A stretch of DNA of 64,000 nucleotides, from assembly GCA_964016985.1 (NCBI GenBank), contig OZ024837.1:36710591-36774590 (forward strand), in the 5' to 3' direction. The stretch comes from Anodontia alba (lineage: Eukaryota; Mollusca; Bivalvia; Lucinida; Lucinidae). Within the stretch, counting starts at the first letter, position 1; each line of letters begins with the position of its first letter. A program made the translations under genes and the position numbers. Under the pieces are notes generated by a model. The model saw only the letters and a list, made by a program, of their open reading frames with translations. It did not search any database and was not told the DNA's origin. Of this stretch, positions 35,901-40,542 are shown one piece after another.

Positions 35901-36146
35901 TTATTTTGATTAATCGGAACAACACTATTAGAACAACACTATTAGAAGTGCCTCGCCAAGGCATTTCAAATGTGTAGGTGAGGAATTTCTAATGCGTACC
36001 CACAACTTATTTTTTCTTGGAGAAATGAAAAAAAAAATATTTACCTGACCCCACTCTTATCAGTGTCTTAAGTCACTTACCTTACTCTCACAGAAATGTT
36101 TGATCAGACATGTTTTACCAGTCCCAGTGTTACCAATACCCACGAC
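17857..36146 (-). CDS. RJL/RBJ-type small GTPase (DNAJC27-related) lacking a J domain; span of five exons
   Basis: The minus-strand exons are 36081-36146, 31692-31764, 28392-28588, 24816-24889 and 17857-17971. All have GT/AG borders and consistent phases, giving 174 residues. G1 is GNTGTGKT and G3 is DLSG in HLWDLSGSPEYIDVRNELY. G4 NKVD is created across an exon junction, and G5 is SAATGEG. The VRNE-L-Y stretch after G3 and the overall order fit the RJL/RBJ family (human DNAJC27), better than canonical Rabs. The protein stops with LLANSA about 28 residues after G5. There is no J domain, as in many protist RJL proteins, and no C-terminal cysteine for prenylation. RJL proteins are linked by phylogenetic distribution to cilia/flagella; the role here is inferred. 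The N-terminus is incomplete in this set (see 40080-40105). Introns are 3-7 kb and full of MITEs. Confidence 0.85.
18290..18712. mobile_element. Palindromic element B, interrupted copy
   Basis: Arms start AGGAGTCTTTGATGATAATT and end with the mirrored TTTATCATCAAATACTCCTCC. The core hairpin is GTACTGATTTGAAGTACCTC. The right half is split at GTAC by the element at 18396-18642. Confidence 0.7.
18396..18642 (+). mobile_element. GTTCCCC-rich element with TGAGG inverted ends
   Basis: Ends TGAGGCCCTCTGGTGGGGG and CCCCTGGGAGAGCCTCA are inverted. GTAC is present on both sides (18392-18395 and 18643-18646), fitting a 4-bp target duplication inside the B palindrome. The interior repeats TGTTCCCCTGAAAT-like units. 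A truncated inverted relative is at 485-700. Confidence 0.65.
18737..18945 (+). mobile_element. MITE family A, internally deleted copy
   Basis: Both termini (CATTACGAAAACATGCCTAT and AGGCTTGTTTTCGTGATG) and the hairpin are present. The TATACCCCTGTAAA to GGGGTTTAAGGG segment of the right half is missing. Confidence 0.8.
19236..19466. mobile_element. MITE family H (GGGCCCAGTTGTTC ends), copy 1
   Basis: Inverted termini GGGCCCAGTTGTTCAAAGCA and TTTGAACGACTGGGCCC continue into TCGTTAGCTTAACGA-type sequence. The central hairpin is CTGAAAAATGTGAGTAGC with its mirror. The second copy is at 49873-50116. Confidence 0.85.
19598..21594. mobile_element. hAT-like non-autonomous element with terminal arrays of GTAATC/GTAATTG motifs
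   Basis: Ends CAGACCTGTT and AACAGGTCTG are perfect inverted repeats. Flanks TCTAATAC (19590-19597) and CCTAATAC (21595-21602) agree at 7 of 8 positions, fitting an 8-bp hAT target duplication. About 150 bp at each end is packed with TGTAATCGATTACA and TGTAATTGTAATTG variants. The interior has no transposase frame and contains the palindromic element at 20685-20884. Confidence 0.65.
20685..20884. mobile_element. Palindromic element B, whole copy
   Basis: About 200 bp reads nearly identically on both strands. Outer arms are AAATAAGAGGAGTAAATTAG and its mirror CAATTTACTCCTCTTATCTG. Inner arms are AAAACATATGTTGTGGGTAC and its mirror, with essentially no loop at TCTCGATGAGA. Confidence 0.8.
21655..21775. 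repeat. Palindromic element B, short copy
   Basis: The hairpin is AAAACATATGTTGTGG...AAGTGCCTC paired with GAGGCACTT...CCCACAACATGTTT. Outer arms are degraded. Confidence 0.65.
21881..23890. mobile_element. TIR element with about 154-bp tandem monomers
   Basis: Perfect 10-bp inverted ends TTATACGCCC (21881-21890) and GGGCGTATAA (23881-23890). Between about 22620 and 23830, roughly eight monomers of about 154 bp repeat, each with AAAGGGGCATAACTCTGC, TTTGGTGGACTGTAACC, TGCTCCACATCATGG and AGTTTCAGCTTGAT. Start points of AAAGGGGCATAACTC are near 22632, 22927, 23236, 23389, 23533 and 23687. There is no coding sequence. Confidence 0.7.
23893..24100. mobile_element. Hairpin MITE family N copy
   Basis: The left part is CTACCATAGTAACCCTAAGT with ATTGGGACAG, and the right part has ACAAGTATGGTACGGAGTTA with GTGTCCCAATATTTAG. 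The core hairpin is AAACAGTGCAGCCCCAGATC paired with its mirror. Related copies are at 43663, 48050 and 59438. Confidence 0.6.
24137..24423 (-). mobile_element. MITE family A copy, inverted
   Basis: Starts CATCATGAAAACATACCTAT and ends AGGCGTGTTTTCGTAATG. The hairpin core is present but mutated (GCCTCACCAAGGC apex). Confidence 0.8.
24816..24889 (-). CDS. RJL GTPase, G4 exon
   Basis: The acceptor on the minus strand is CTGCTATTTCAG and the donor is GTAAGT. The 74 nt encode VDTKSGKRLISTQDAKKWAI and NHKV plus two bases. With the AANK-type end of the previous exon this forms the NKVD G4 motif, and the downstream phase fits the last exon exactly. Confidence 0.85.
24924..25271. mobile_element. TA-flanked MITE family D, copy 1, carrying a B-type hairpin
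   Basis: Ends TACAGTAAAATCTC and GTTTTACTGTA are inverted and flanked by TA-type sequence. The interior has TCAAACACCAATGACTCG-type sequence and a central hairpin GTACTCATTAGAATTGCCTC with its mirror, the same core as families A and B. Copy 2 is at 30057-30413. Confidence 0.65.
25382..25660 (+). mobile_element. MITE family A copy
   Basis: Full length. Starts CATTACGAAAACACGCCTAT and ends AGGGTGTGTTTCGTTATG, with the hairpin core intact. Confidence 0.85.
26190..26416 (-). mobile_element. MITE family A, deleted inverted copy
   Basis: It has CATCAGGAAAACATACCTAT, the ACTGGGGTTTACA segment and half of the hairpin. The mirrored hairpin arm and the last bases of the right end are missing. Confidence 0.7.
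26486..26814. mobile_element. MITE family L (CTAATTACYGCAC ends) with a B-type hairpin, copy 1
   Basis: Ends CTAATTACTGCACAGTGTGC and TATGTGCGGTAATTAG are inverted. The centre is the hairpin AACATATGCTGTGGGTACTC...AATTGCCTC with its mirror. The sister copy at 32278-33005 carries a later insertion in the hairpin. Confidence 0.65.
26853..27072. mobile_element. Hairpin MITE family G copy
   Basis: A stem around TTCATGCAAATTGTCTGC pairs with AGGAGACAATTTGCATGAAA. Outer arms are CAAATCTAGTAGATGACAAA and a degraded mirror. Confidence 0.6.
27375..27653 (+). mobile_element. MITE family A copy
   Basis: Starts CATTACGAAAACATGTACAG and ends AGGCATGTTTTCTTAATG. The hairpin apex is GCCTCGGCAAGGC. An inverted neighbour begins at 27846. 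Confidence 0.8.
27660..27838. mobile_element. Hairpin MITE family G copy
   Basis: CAGCAGACAACAATTTGAAA at the left mirrors TTTCAAAATGTCGTCTGCT at the right, with AGGAGACAATCTGTATGAAA inside. It lies between two oppositely oriented family A copies. Confidence 0.6.
27846..28124 (-). mobile_element. MITE family A copy, inverted
   Basis: Starts CATCACGAAAACATGTCTAT and ends AGGCGTGTTTTCGTAATG. The hairpin GTACTTGTTAGAACTGCCTC is paired with its mirror. Confidence 0.85.
28392..28588 (-). CDS. RJL GTPase, G3 exon
   Basis: 197 nt on the minus strand, acceptor TTTTATTTTCAG and donor GTAAAA. The first codon is completed by one base of the previous exon. It encodes LRVHLWDLSGSPEYIDVRNE, then LYGQTDAVFLVFDVTNQASF and the beta5 strand VVLVANK. 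DLSG is G3 and the terminal NK begins G4. This is the most family-diagnostic exon of the gene. Confidence 0.92.
28612..28878. mobile_element. Hairpin MITE family G, expanded copy
   Basis: Ends AATTCTCTGGGCAAATTCAG and GATTTGTCAAGAGAGTGGTA are imperfectly inverted. The inside holds GACATTTCATGCAAACTGTC and GACAGTTTGCATGAAACACT arms with extra AGCAGATGACAA and ATCAGCTGACAG blocks. Confidence 0.6.
29012..29391. mobile_element. MITE family I, fold-back of about 380 bp
   Basis: Outer arms TTTAAAGGCTCGGTATTCCT and GAATATGGAGCCTTTAA are inverted. Nested inner pairs are TTTATCCAAGAAAGGTT/AACCTTTCTTGGATAAA-type and GACAGCCTGTAAAATTTCA with TGAAATTTTACAGGCTGTC. The fold-back is nearly complete. Confidence 0.75.
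29420..29735. mobile_element. Hairpin repeat family J
   Basis: The central hairpin is CTCTATAAGGAAAGAATTTG with GCTCCCAGAGGGAGC at the apex and its mirror. Outer imperfect arms are GGGAGACAACTATTG and AATTATCTCCACCTG. A related degraded unit (GAAAGAATATAACCTCTCTGG, AAAGTCTTTCTTTACAGC) lies at about 29815-29990. Confidence 0.55.
30057..30413. mobile_element. TA-flanked MITE family D, copy 2
   Basis: It starts TACAGTTGGACCTCAATAGC and ends ATTGAAGTTTGACTGTA. The central hairpin TTGTATGTTGTGTGTA...AATTGCATC is shorter than in copy 1. Interior text matches 24924-25271 (GAAGATCAAAAAGRYTTCCC, AAATTATCRCCATTTGCTT). Confidence 0.65.
30511..30789 (-). mobile_element. MITE family A copy, inverted
   Basis: Full length and close to consensus. 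Starts CATCACGAAAACATACCTAT and ends AGGCGTGTTTTCGTAATG. Confidence 0.87.
31090..31266. mobile_element. TTAA-ended MITE family E, doubled palindromic copy
   Basis: TTAACCGTAGTCCTGCTGAA at the left is mirrored by TTCAGCAGGACTACGGTTAA at the right. The GCAAACAGTGTAGATCCAGA core occurs twice. It appears to be two left halves joined head to head. Confidence 0.7.
31692..31764 (-). CDS. RJL GTPase, switch I exon
   Basis: 73 nt on the minus strand, acceptor CTGTTCTAG and donor GTAAGT. It encodes FSGGYQPTVGVDYGFKIQNV and KGLE plus one base. PTVGVDYG corresponds to the switch I/G2 region (TIGIDYG in human DNAJC27). Confidence 0.88.
31900..31945. repeat. C-rich low-complexity tract
   Basis: Runs of C are interrupted by A and T (CCCCCCCCCC then ACCACC units), a purine-pyrimidine strand-biased tract that could form unusual DNA structure. 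It is intronic. Confidence 0.9.
32278..33005. mobile_element. MITE family L, copy 2, split by another element
   Basis: Ends CTAATTACCACATTGTGCAC and TATGTGCGGTAATTAG match copy 1 (26486-26814). Its hairpin is interrupted at CATATG by the 462-bp element at 32394-32855. Confidence 0.7.
32394..32855. mobile_element. CAG-ended element with an ATAGGTTTT motif array
   Basis: Perfect 12-bp inverted ends CAGGCCTCCTAG and CTAGGAGGCCTG. CATATG flanks both sides (32388-32393, 32856-32861), a 6-bp duplication within MITE L. Both subterminal regions are filled with ATAGGTTTT variants in the same orientation. No transposase frame was seen and the superfamily is unclear. Confidence 0.75.
33100..33360. repeat. 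GCAAACAGTG-type hairpin repeats, degraded
   Basis: Two units follow one another: GAGCAGACATCTATCAAACT with GGAGCAGTTTTATCTGGGTC, then GGGCAGACCCTGATCAAACT with TTGGGTCTACAGTCTGTG. They belong to the hairpin core family discussed under findings. Confidence 0.55.
33433..33750 (-). mobile_element. MITE family A copy, inverted, with duplicated core
   Basis: The left terminus is degraded (GGTCAAAAACACACCTATAT). GTGGGTACTCRTTAGAACTGCC is present twice in direct orientation before the mirrored arm. The right end is TTATTTTCGTAATG. Confidence 0.75.
33768..34110. repeat. Two GCAAACAGTG-type hairpin units
   Basis: At about 33776-33860, GAGCAGACACCTTATCAAGC pairs with GGGTCTACACTGTTTGC. At about 34010-34085, GCAAACAATGTAGACCCTGA pairs with TGGGTCTACACAGTTTGC. 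Flanks are short AT-rich sequence. Confidence 0.6.
34147..34450 (+). mobile_element. tRNA-derived SINE (family 2), full copy
   Basis: The tRNA-like head has box A TGGCTCAGTTGG and a box B-like GGGTTTGGTCCC. The body has CTGATCCAAGAAGGGCAGTT, CTTAGAGGACTAAGCCTGCC and TTGACTGGGCCCTTAAACCT, ending in an ACAAACAC tail. Flanks AATACCCAAATTAT and AATACCAAAATTAT differ at one position and fit a 14-bp target duplication. Confidence 0.85.
34676..34858. mobile_element. Palindromic element B, whole copy
   Basis: AGGAGGAGTATTTGGTGATA at the left mirrors TATCACCAAATACTCCTTCT at the right. The core is AAAACATATGTTGTGGGTAC...AAGTGCC with its mirror. The total palindrome is about 180 bp and abuts element E at 34852. 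Confidence 0.85.
34852..35065. mobile_element. TTAA-ended MITE family E copy
   Basis: Starts TTAACCCTAGTCCTGCTGAA and ends AATTCAGCATGACAAGGATT. The hairpin core GCAAACAGTGTAGATCCAG is paired with TGGATCTGCACTGTTTGC across GGCTTCTGAAGAAGCC. The right flank shared with other copies is AATCTGATTGGCTGAAA. Confidence 0.8.
35600..35857 (-). mobile_element. SINE family 2 copy, inverted, with target duplication
   Basis: The SINE reads from right to left, with the head GACCAGGAGGTCGCGGGTTC on the complementary strand and its tail at GTTTGTTTGTGTTGAGG. A perfect 15-bp duplication TATCGACAGTTGTTT lies at 35585-35599 and 35858-35872. Confidence 0.9.
36081..36146 (-). CDS. RJL GTPase, P-loop exon
   Basis: 66 nt on the minus strand, acceptor TATTATTTCAG and donor GTAAGT. 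It encodes VVGIGNTGTGKTCLIKHFCE followed by SK. GNTGTGKT is the G1 P-loop. Alignment to human DNAJC27 (VISMGNAEVGKSCIIKRYCE) is ungapped. Confidence 0.92.
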
Positions 36147-36525
36147 CTGAAATAATATATACACAGTTACACACCCTCAACTTTCCCTGCATTTTTAGTT
36201 CAATTTTGTGAAAGCTGGAAAGTCTATTAAGTTTGATTTTATCAGACTTATCTAAACATTTGTTGCAATTTACCAGCCCAGTAACACATTAAAAGCATGT
36301 TTAAAATTCAACTATTTTCCTGTTGCATTTGGCATGTTATAACTATCATTTTGCTGTGTATAAATTACAGTATCTGAGCAGTCTGATCAAAGTCTACACT
36401 GTTTGCTTTTCCACTAAGTATCTTAAAAAAACAATGGCATAAAAAAAAGCAAAAGTATGGCCAAGAAAGTTAGATTTAAGGTGTAAAATTTTAACCATAA
36501 ACAACTGATATTTTTCTTATTTCAC

Positions 36526-36797
36526 CATCACAAAAACATGCCTATATAATTTTGACCCCCTTAAACCCCACTTTCATATGGTAAAACTGGGGTTTTATTA
36601 TTATTTTTCTTATTTCTGCTCAAAAACATAGATTGTGGGTACTCGTTAGAACTGCCTTGCTGAGGTGGTTCTAACGAGTACCCACAATCTATGTTTTGAG
36701 CAGAAATATGAAAAATACCGGAGATTTTTATCTGAAGATTTCCAGTTTTTTGGAAGTAAAAATTTCAATGTATTTGAATAGGCGTGTTTTCGTAATG
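36526..36797 (-). mobile_element. MITE family A copy, inverted
   Basis: Starts CATCACAAAAACATGCCTAT and ends AGGCGTGTTTTCGTAATG. The hairpin is complete. The TATACC part of the right half is partly deleted. Confidence 0.8.
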
Positions 36798-37156
36798 CCA
36801 TGAAAACTATGTTGTTGGATTCAGATGTGCCACAGTGAGGTGTTTGTAATGAATGCGCACAATATAGGCTTTCATATGGCGGAATAAGGAAATTAATCTC
36901 GATCCCTCTAATTTAGAAATATCAGAAGATAGGCCATACGCACCCAGTGAAGACACGGATCTGCCTGCTCATCCTCACAGTCAAATGAATTCAATTCTAT
37001 TTATAAGCCAAAGAGTAATTGGCAGTTTTGTTTGTTTTTTTTTACACCATTTCAAGGGTTGATCGCAAGACTGTAACAAGTCAGATGGTTGTTTTTCCCA
37101 ATGATAGTTAATCTCCTCACCATGAAGGCTTTATGAAGATTACAACATTTCTTTCT

Positions 37157-37222
37157 GTAAACAATGAAAATATAGGTGCCATTGCTCATATGAGCAATGG
37201 CACCTAAATTTGCATTGTTTAC
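37157..37222. repeat. Perfect hairpin around GCCATTGCTCATATGAGCAATGG
   Basis: TAGGTGCCATTGCTCATATG continues into its exact mirror, with outer imperfect arms GTAAACAATGAAAATA and AATTTGCATTGTTTAC. It sits in a repeat of about 250 bp (37030-37300) of unknown family. Confidence 0.75.
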
Positions 37223-37367
37223 AAAGGGGTCAAAGTTGCCCCAAACAAGAACAAGGGTTTCAAAAATATGTTTGAGTCACTACAGTCTTGCACTCAAACC
37301 TCTATTTGGGCCTAGGGTGACAATTTAGTACCAGTAAAATACATACATGTAGATTTAAACCTGAATA

Positions 37368-37440
37368 CTGACAACAGTGCAGACCAAGATATGATGCTGC
37401 ATAATGCAGGTCTGATCAAGGTCTGCACTGTTTGCTTAAA
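37368..37440. repeat. GCAAACAGTG-type hairpin
   Basis: ACAGTGCAGACCAAGATATG pairs with TCAAGGTCTGCACTGTTTGC around TGCATAATGCA. It is a single unit of the hairpin core family. Confidence 0.65.
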
Positions 37441-38057
37441 TTAAAGGCAGTTAAGGGTTAAATGAAACAGTCTTCAGTCCCCGTTCAGGACTATTTTCCT
37501 AACTACACTCAGAGACAATCGTCCCATAAGTGCTGTCAGTGCTTTGATTTTTGTGGCAGTGGCTATTCGTACTATATAGGCTAATCATATGACCCTGTAC
37601 GATTAGCATATATTGGCTAATCGTACGGCTATTTTAGTTTGGTACCAATGAATATATATTAAAATATACTTCGTAAATATTAAGTGTGTATTGGGCAGTA
37701 TGGAACAGAATTATAATATCTTGTCTATTTGTACAAAAACATTTTCTTCCTATAAAATGTTTTTAATAAAACATTCAAAATATGACCCAGCAGATGAGGT
37801 TATAGAACTTATCACATGTGCGACCGGCGAAGGATCAATCTAGCCTGTGCATATGGGCATTTTTTAAAATCATTGAATGAGAAAAATAATCATTGGTGGT
37901 TTGGGGACTGAGTCTATAGGGAATGTCAGGCTAATTTTCATATTTTTACATCTCATTCCCCGAATAGCCTCACGTTAGACTTAATGATGGAATTTTCTTG
38001 TCTCAGTCTCAACACCATCAAGGATTCCATTTATATGGCCAACTACGAATTTGACAA

Positions 38058-38150
38058 GCATTAACATGACTATTCAAATATATTGAAACAAATTTACCAT
38101 CAAAAAATGAATTTTTTCGATAAAAATTCTTATTTTTTTTTTTTTTTATT
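38058..38150 (+). mobile_element. MITE family A, decayed left fragment
   Basis: ATTAACATGACTATTCAAAT and TATTGAAACAAATTTACC resemble the left 80 bp of the family. It is followed directly by an inverted copy. Confidence 0.5.
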
Positions 38151-38176
38151 TTGATCAGAGTTTTCATTGCTCATGT

Positions 38177-38436
38177 CATCATGAAAACATGCATATATAA
38201 TTTTGACCCCATTAAACCCCACTTTTATATAGTAAATCTGGGGTTTACAGGGGTTTACAGGGGTATACATTATTTTTCTTATTTCTTCTCAAAAACATAG
38301 AGGCGGTTCTAGCGAATACCCACTATCTATGTTTTGAGCAGAAATATAAAAAATATCCGAGTTTTTTTATCCGAAAATTTTCATTTTATTGGTGGTAAAA
38401 TGTTCAGTGTATTTGAATAGGCTTGTTTTCATAATG
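38177..38436 (-). mobile_element. MITE family A, hairpin-deleted inverted copy
   Basis: Termini CATCATGAAAACATGCATAT and AGGCTTGTTTTCATAATG are present. The left arm of the core hairpin is lost (only GAGGCGGTTCTAGCGAATAC remains), so this copy can no longer fold fully. Confidence 0.8.
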
Positions 38437-38725
38437 TGAGCCTTCTATTTAAAGAGCAACAAGCAAGGACTTCGGCTATATTGGCTAGTTTTGCATCAAT
38501 ACAGATTAAATCAAGAATTTTGATATGTTCATACATTGGAAACATTGACGGCACAGATCAGCCTGTGCATTCGCCCAGTCTTATCAATATTATATGTTGT
38601 TCACTATGAAGACAGTTTTGTATTGATAAAGGCTAAATGCAGAACTTTATAATGATATTATAATTTGAACCGCTCCATCCATATGGAAGCAATTGTGGCG
38701 CAGATCAGCCTGCCCATCTGCACAA

Positions 38726-38895
38726 CATCACGAAAACAAGCCCATATAACTTAGACCCCCTTAAACCCCACTTTTATATAGTAAAAATGAAATTTACAGG
38801 GTACACATTATTTTTCTTATTTCTGCTCAAAAATTTGTTATGGGTACTCATTAGAACTGCCTCCCTGATGACAGTTCTAACATGTACCCACTGAT
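38726..38895 (-). mobile_element. MITE family A, truncated inverted copy
   Basis: It starts CATCACGAAAACAAGCCCAT and has a weakened hairpin (GTACTCATTAGAACTGCCTC and its partial mirror). It stops after GTACCCACTGATTAG. Confidence 0.7.
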
Positions 38896-39223
38896 TAGTT
38901 TTCTCACTCAACAATTTTAAAACTGTGCGTATGCGCAGGCTAGACTGATCCTTCATCTGGAGCATATGTGATAAGTTCAGTAATTCTATAACCTCATCTG
39001 CTGGGCCATATTTTGAATGTTTTATAAATAACATTTTATAGAAAGAAAATGTTTTTATATAAATAGATGAGATACCTGTAATATAATTCTGTTCCATACT
39101 GCCCAATACAAATTTAATATTTGCAAAATATATTTTAATATAGATGTATATTAATTGGTACCAAACTAAAATAGCTGTATTAGCCAATATACATCACAAA
39201 TGTAGGCTATACAGACTAATTGT

Positions 39224-39475
39224 TTGTGTTGAGATTTTACGGCCCAGTCAACCCAATGGGGTCATGTTGAGCGCGGTCAGTTTACCTAACCACACGTTTA
39301 CTGGGCAGGCTTAGTCTTCTAAGCGGTTAACCAGTATTGCGCAAATTCTTTCGCCAGAAACTGACAACTGCATTCTTGAATCAGCGGAAGGGAGAGAATG
39401 ACTGTAGAAAATATTTCATGATCAATCTCCACGAAACAAATGTTGCCGACCTCAGCGGGGTTTGAACCTGGAGAC
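39224..39475 (-). mobile_element. SINE family 2 copy, inverted
   Basis: Its body is shared with 35600-35857 (TTACGGCCCAGTCAACCCAA, AGTCTTCTAAGCGGTTAACC). The 8-bp duplication CTAATTGT is seen at 39216-39223 and 39476-39483. The tRNA-like head at the right is eroded. Confidence 0.8.
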
Positions 39476-40079
39476 CTAATTGTACGGGGCTGTACAATTA
39501 GCCAATAAATGCTAATCGTTCAGGGCTGTAAGATTAGCCTACCGTATATAGGCTATTCGTATGGGGCCGTACCAATAGCCACTGCCTTGACTCTTCCAAG
39601 GTAGTGGTTCTGGTGTTGTTTCTTGTGGCTTTTTGTCAATTTTGTTTGAAGAGGTCAATTGCTTTGCTTTTCATTGTTTTGACCTTTCTGGAGCACTTGC
39701 TGTCAGAGGCAGCAAGATTACAATATACCTTGACCCAAACCAGTGAGTCTACTGCATCTTGTGGGTTCTTAGTCAAGTGTCCTATTTGCCTGTCCATTAC
39801 TGCTAGCCTTCAAAAACTGAATACTCTTCCTATTCTATCCATTTTCAAAGAAATTTGAAATAAAACTGGACCAGAATCGTCATGCGTGTTGCCGATGTAA
39901 ACAAAACTAGCTGTAATACAAAGCTAAATCGTAGATTCGCATTATACGTTTCATTTATAAATCTAATGATTTCCTATTATTTTAAAATATTTAATAAATA
40001 AAAAAATAATAAAATTAGCTATTGCTTTAAAATTTCATAAATGTACTTTATAATGCTAAATAAATTTACGAACGTTCAC

Positions 40080-40105
40080 CTCAACACGTATTGTTCTGCT
40101 TGATA
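40080..40105 (-). CDS. Tentative upstream exon of the RJL GTPase (beta1 strand)
   Basis: On the minus strand CTATTTTTAG precedes, and GTGAAC follows, a 26-nt segment whose in-phase reading is SSRTIRVE. Joined in phase to the P-loop exon it gives IRVEVVGIGN, which lines up without gaps with LRIKVISMGN of DNAJC27. No in-frame ATG lies between it and the nearest upstream stop, so a further first exon would be needed. A short match like this can occur by chance. Confidence 0.35.
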
Positions 40106-40268
40106 CTAAAAATAGATATCGGACTTTCCGAAAAAAATCCAATTACGCTTGCGCAGTGATGTACAACCTATCTATTTCCGGACACATCAAAACATGTTGA
40201 CTGAATCAAACAGGATGTGATACAATGATAAATAAATAACCTTCATTTAGACAATAAGTTTTGTGACA
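40106..40268. promoter_or_regulatory. Putative shared (bidirectional) promoter region
   Basis: It lies between the DNAJC22 start codon (+) and the tentative RJL exon (-). It contains GCTTGCGCAGTG at about 40147-40158, an NRF-1-like TGCGCA core. It is free of the MITEs that fill the neighbouring sequence. Promoter function is inferred from position only. Confidence 0.35.
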
Positions 40269-40542
40269 ATGGCAAATATTGTTACATCGTATATTTTTTG
40301 GTTATTTGGTGGTATATTTGGACTTCATCATTTCTATCTGGGCAGAGATTTACATGCATTTGTGTGGTGGTCATCTTTTGGGGGATTTCTCTTAGGATGG
40401 TTCAGAGACCTTTGGAGATTACCAGAGTATGTGTTTGAAGCAAACCAGGATGAAAGATACCTGAATGAATTTGCTCACAGACGGGCCACGATCCCCAAAC
40501 CACCATTCAGCTCTGTACGTTTTGCAGGCCAGCTAATAATAG
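40269..40542 (+). CDS. DNAJC22: DNAJC22 exon 1 (TM2 region)
   Basis: The ATG at 40269 (GTGACAATGG) encodes MANIVTSYIFWLFGG and then GLHHFYLGRD. The exon ends ...FAGQLII plus one base at G|GTAATT. The open frame runs 23 codons past the donor into the intron and was cut there because exon 2 continues the family sequence in phase. Confidence 0.92.

Noticed and set aside
36943..36975. Minus-strand MSRQIRVFTG followed by GT as a first exon of the RJL gene
   Set aside because: The sequence belongs to a dispersed CAGATC-x-GCCTG-type repeat also seen near 38557 and 38697. Its last codon phase does not fit the P-loop exon.
40263..40268. DNAJC22 start at the GTG six bases upstream
   Set aside because: The ATG at 40269 has a good context and matches the usual MA- start of the family, and GTG starts are not expected in animals.
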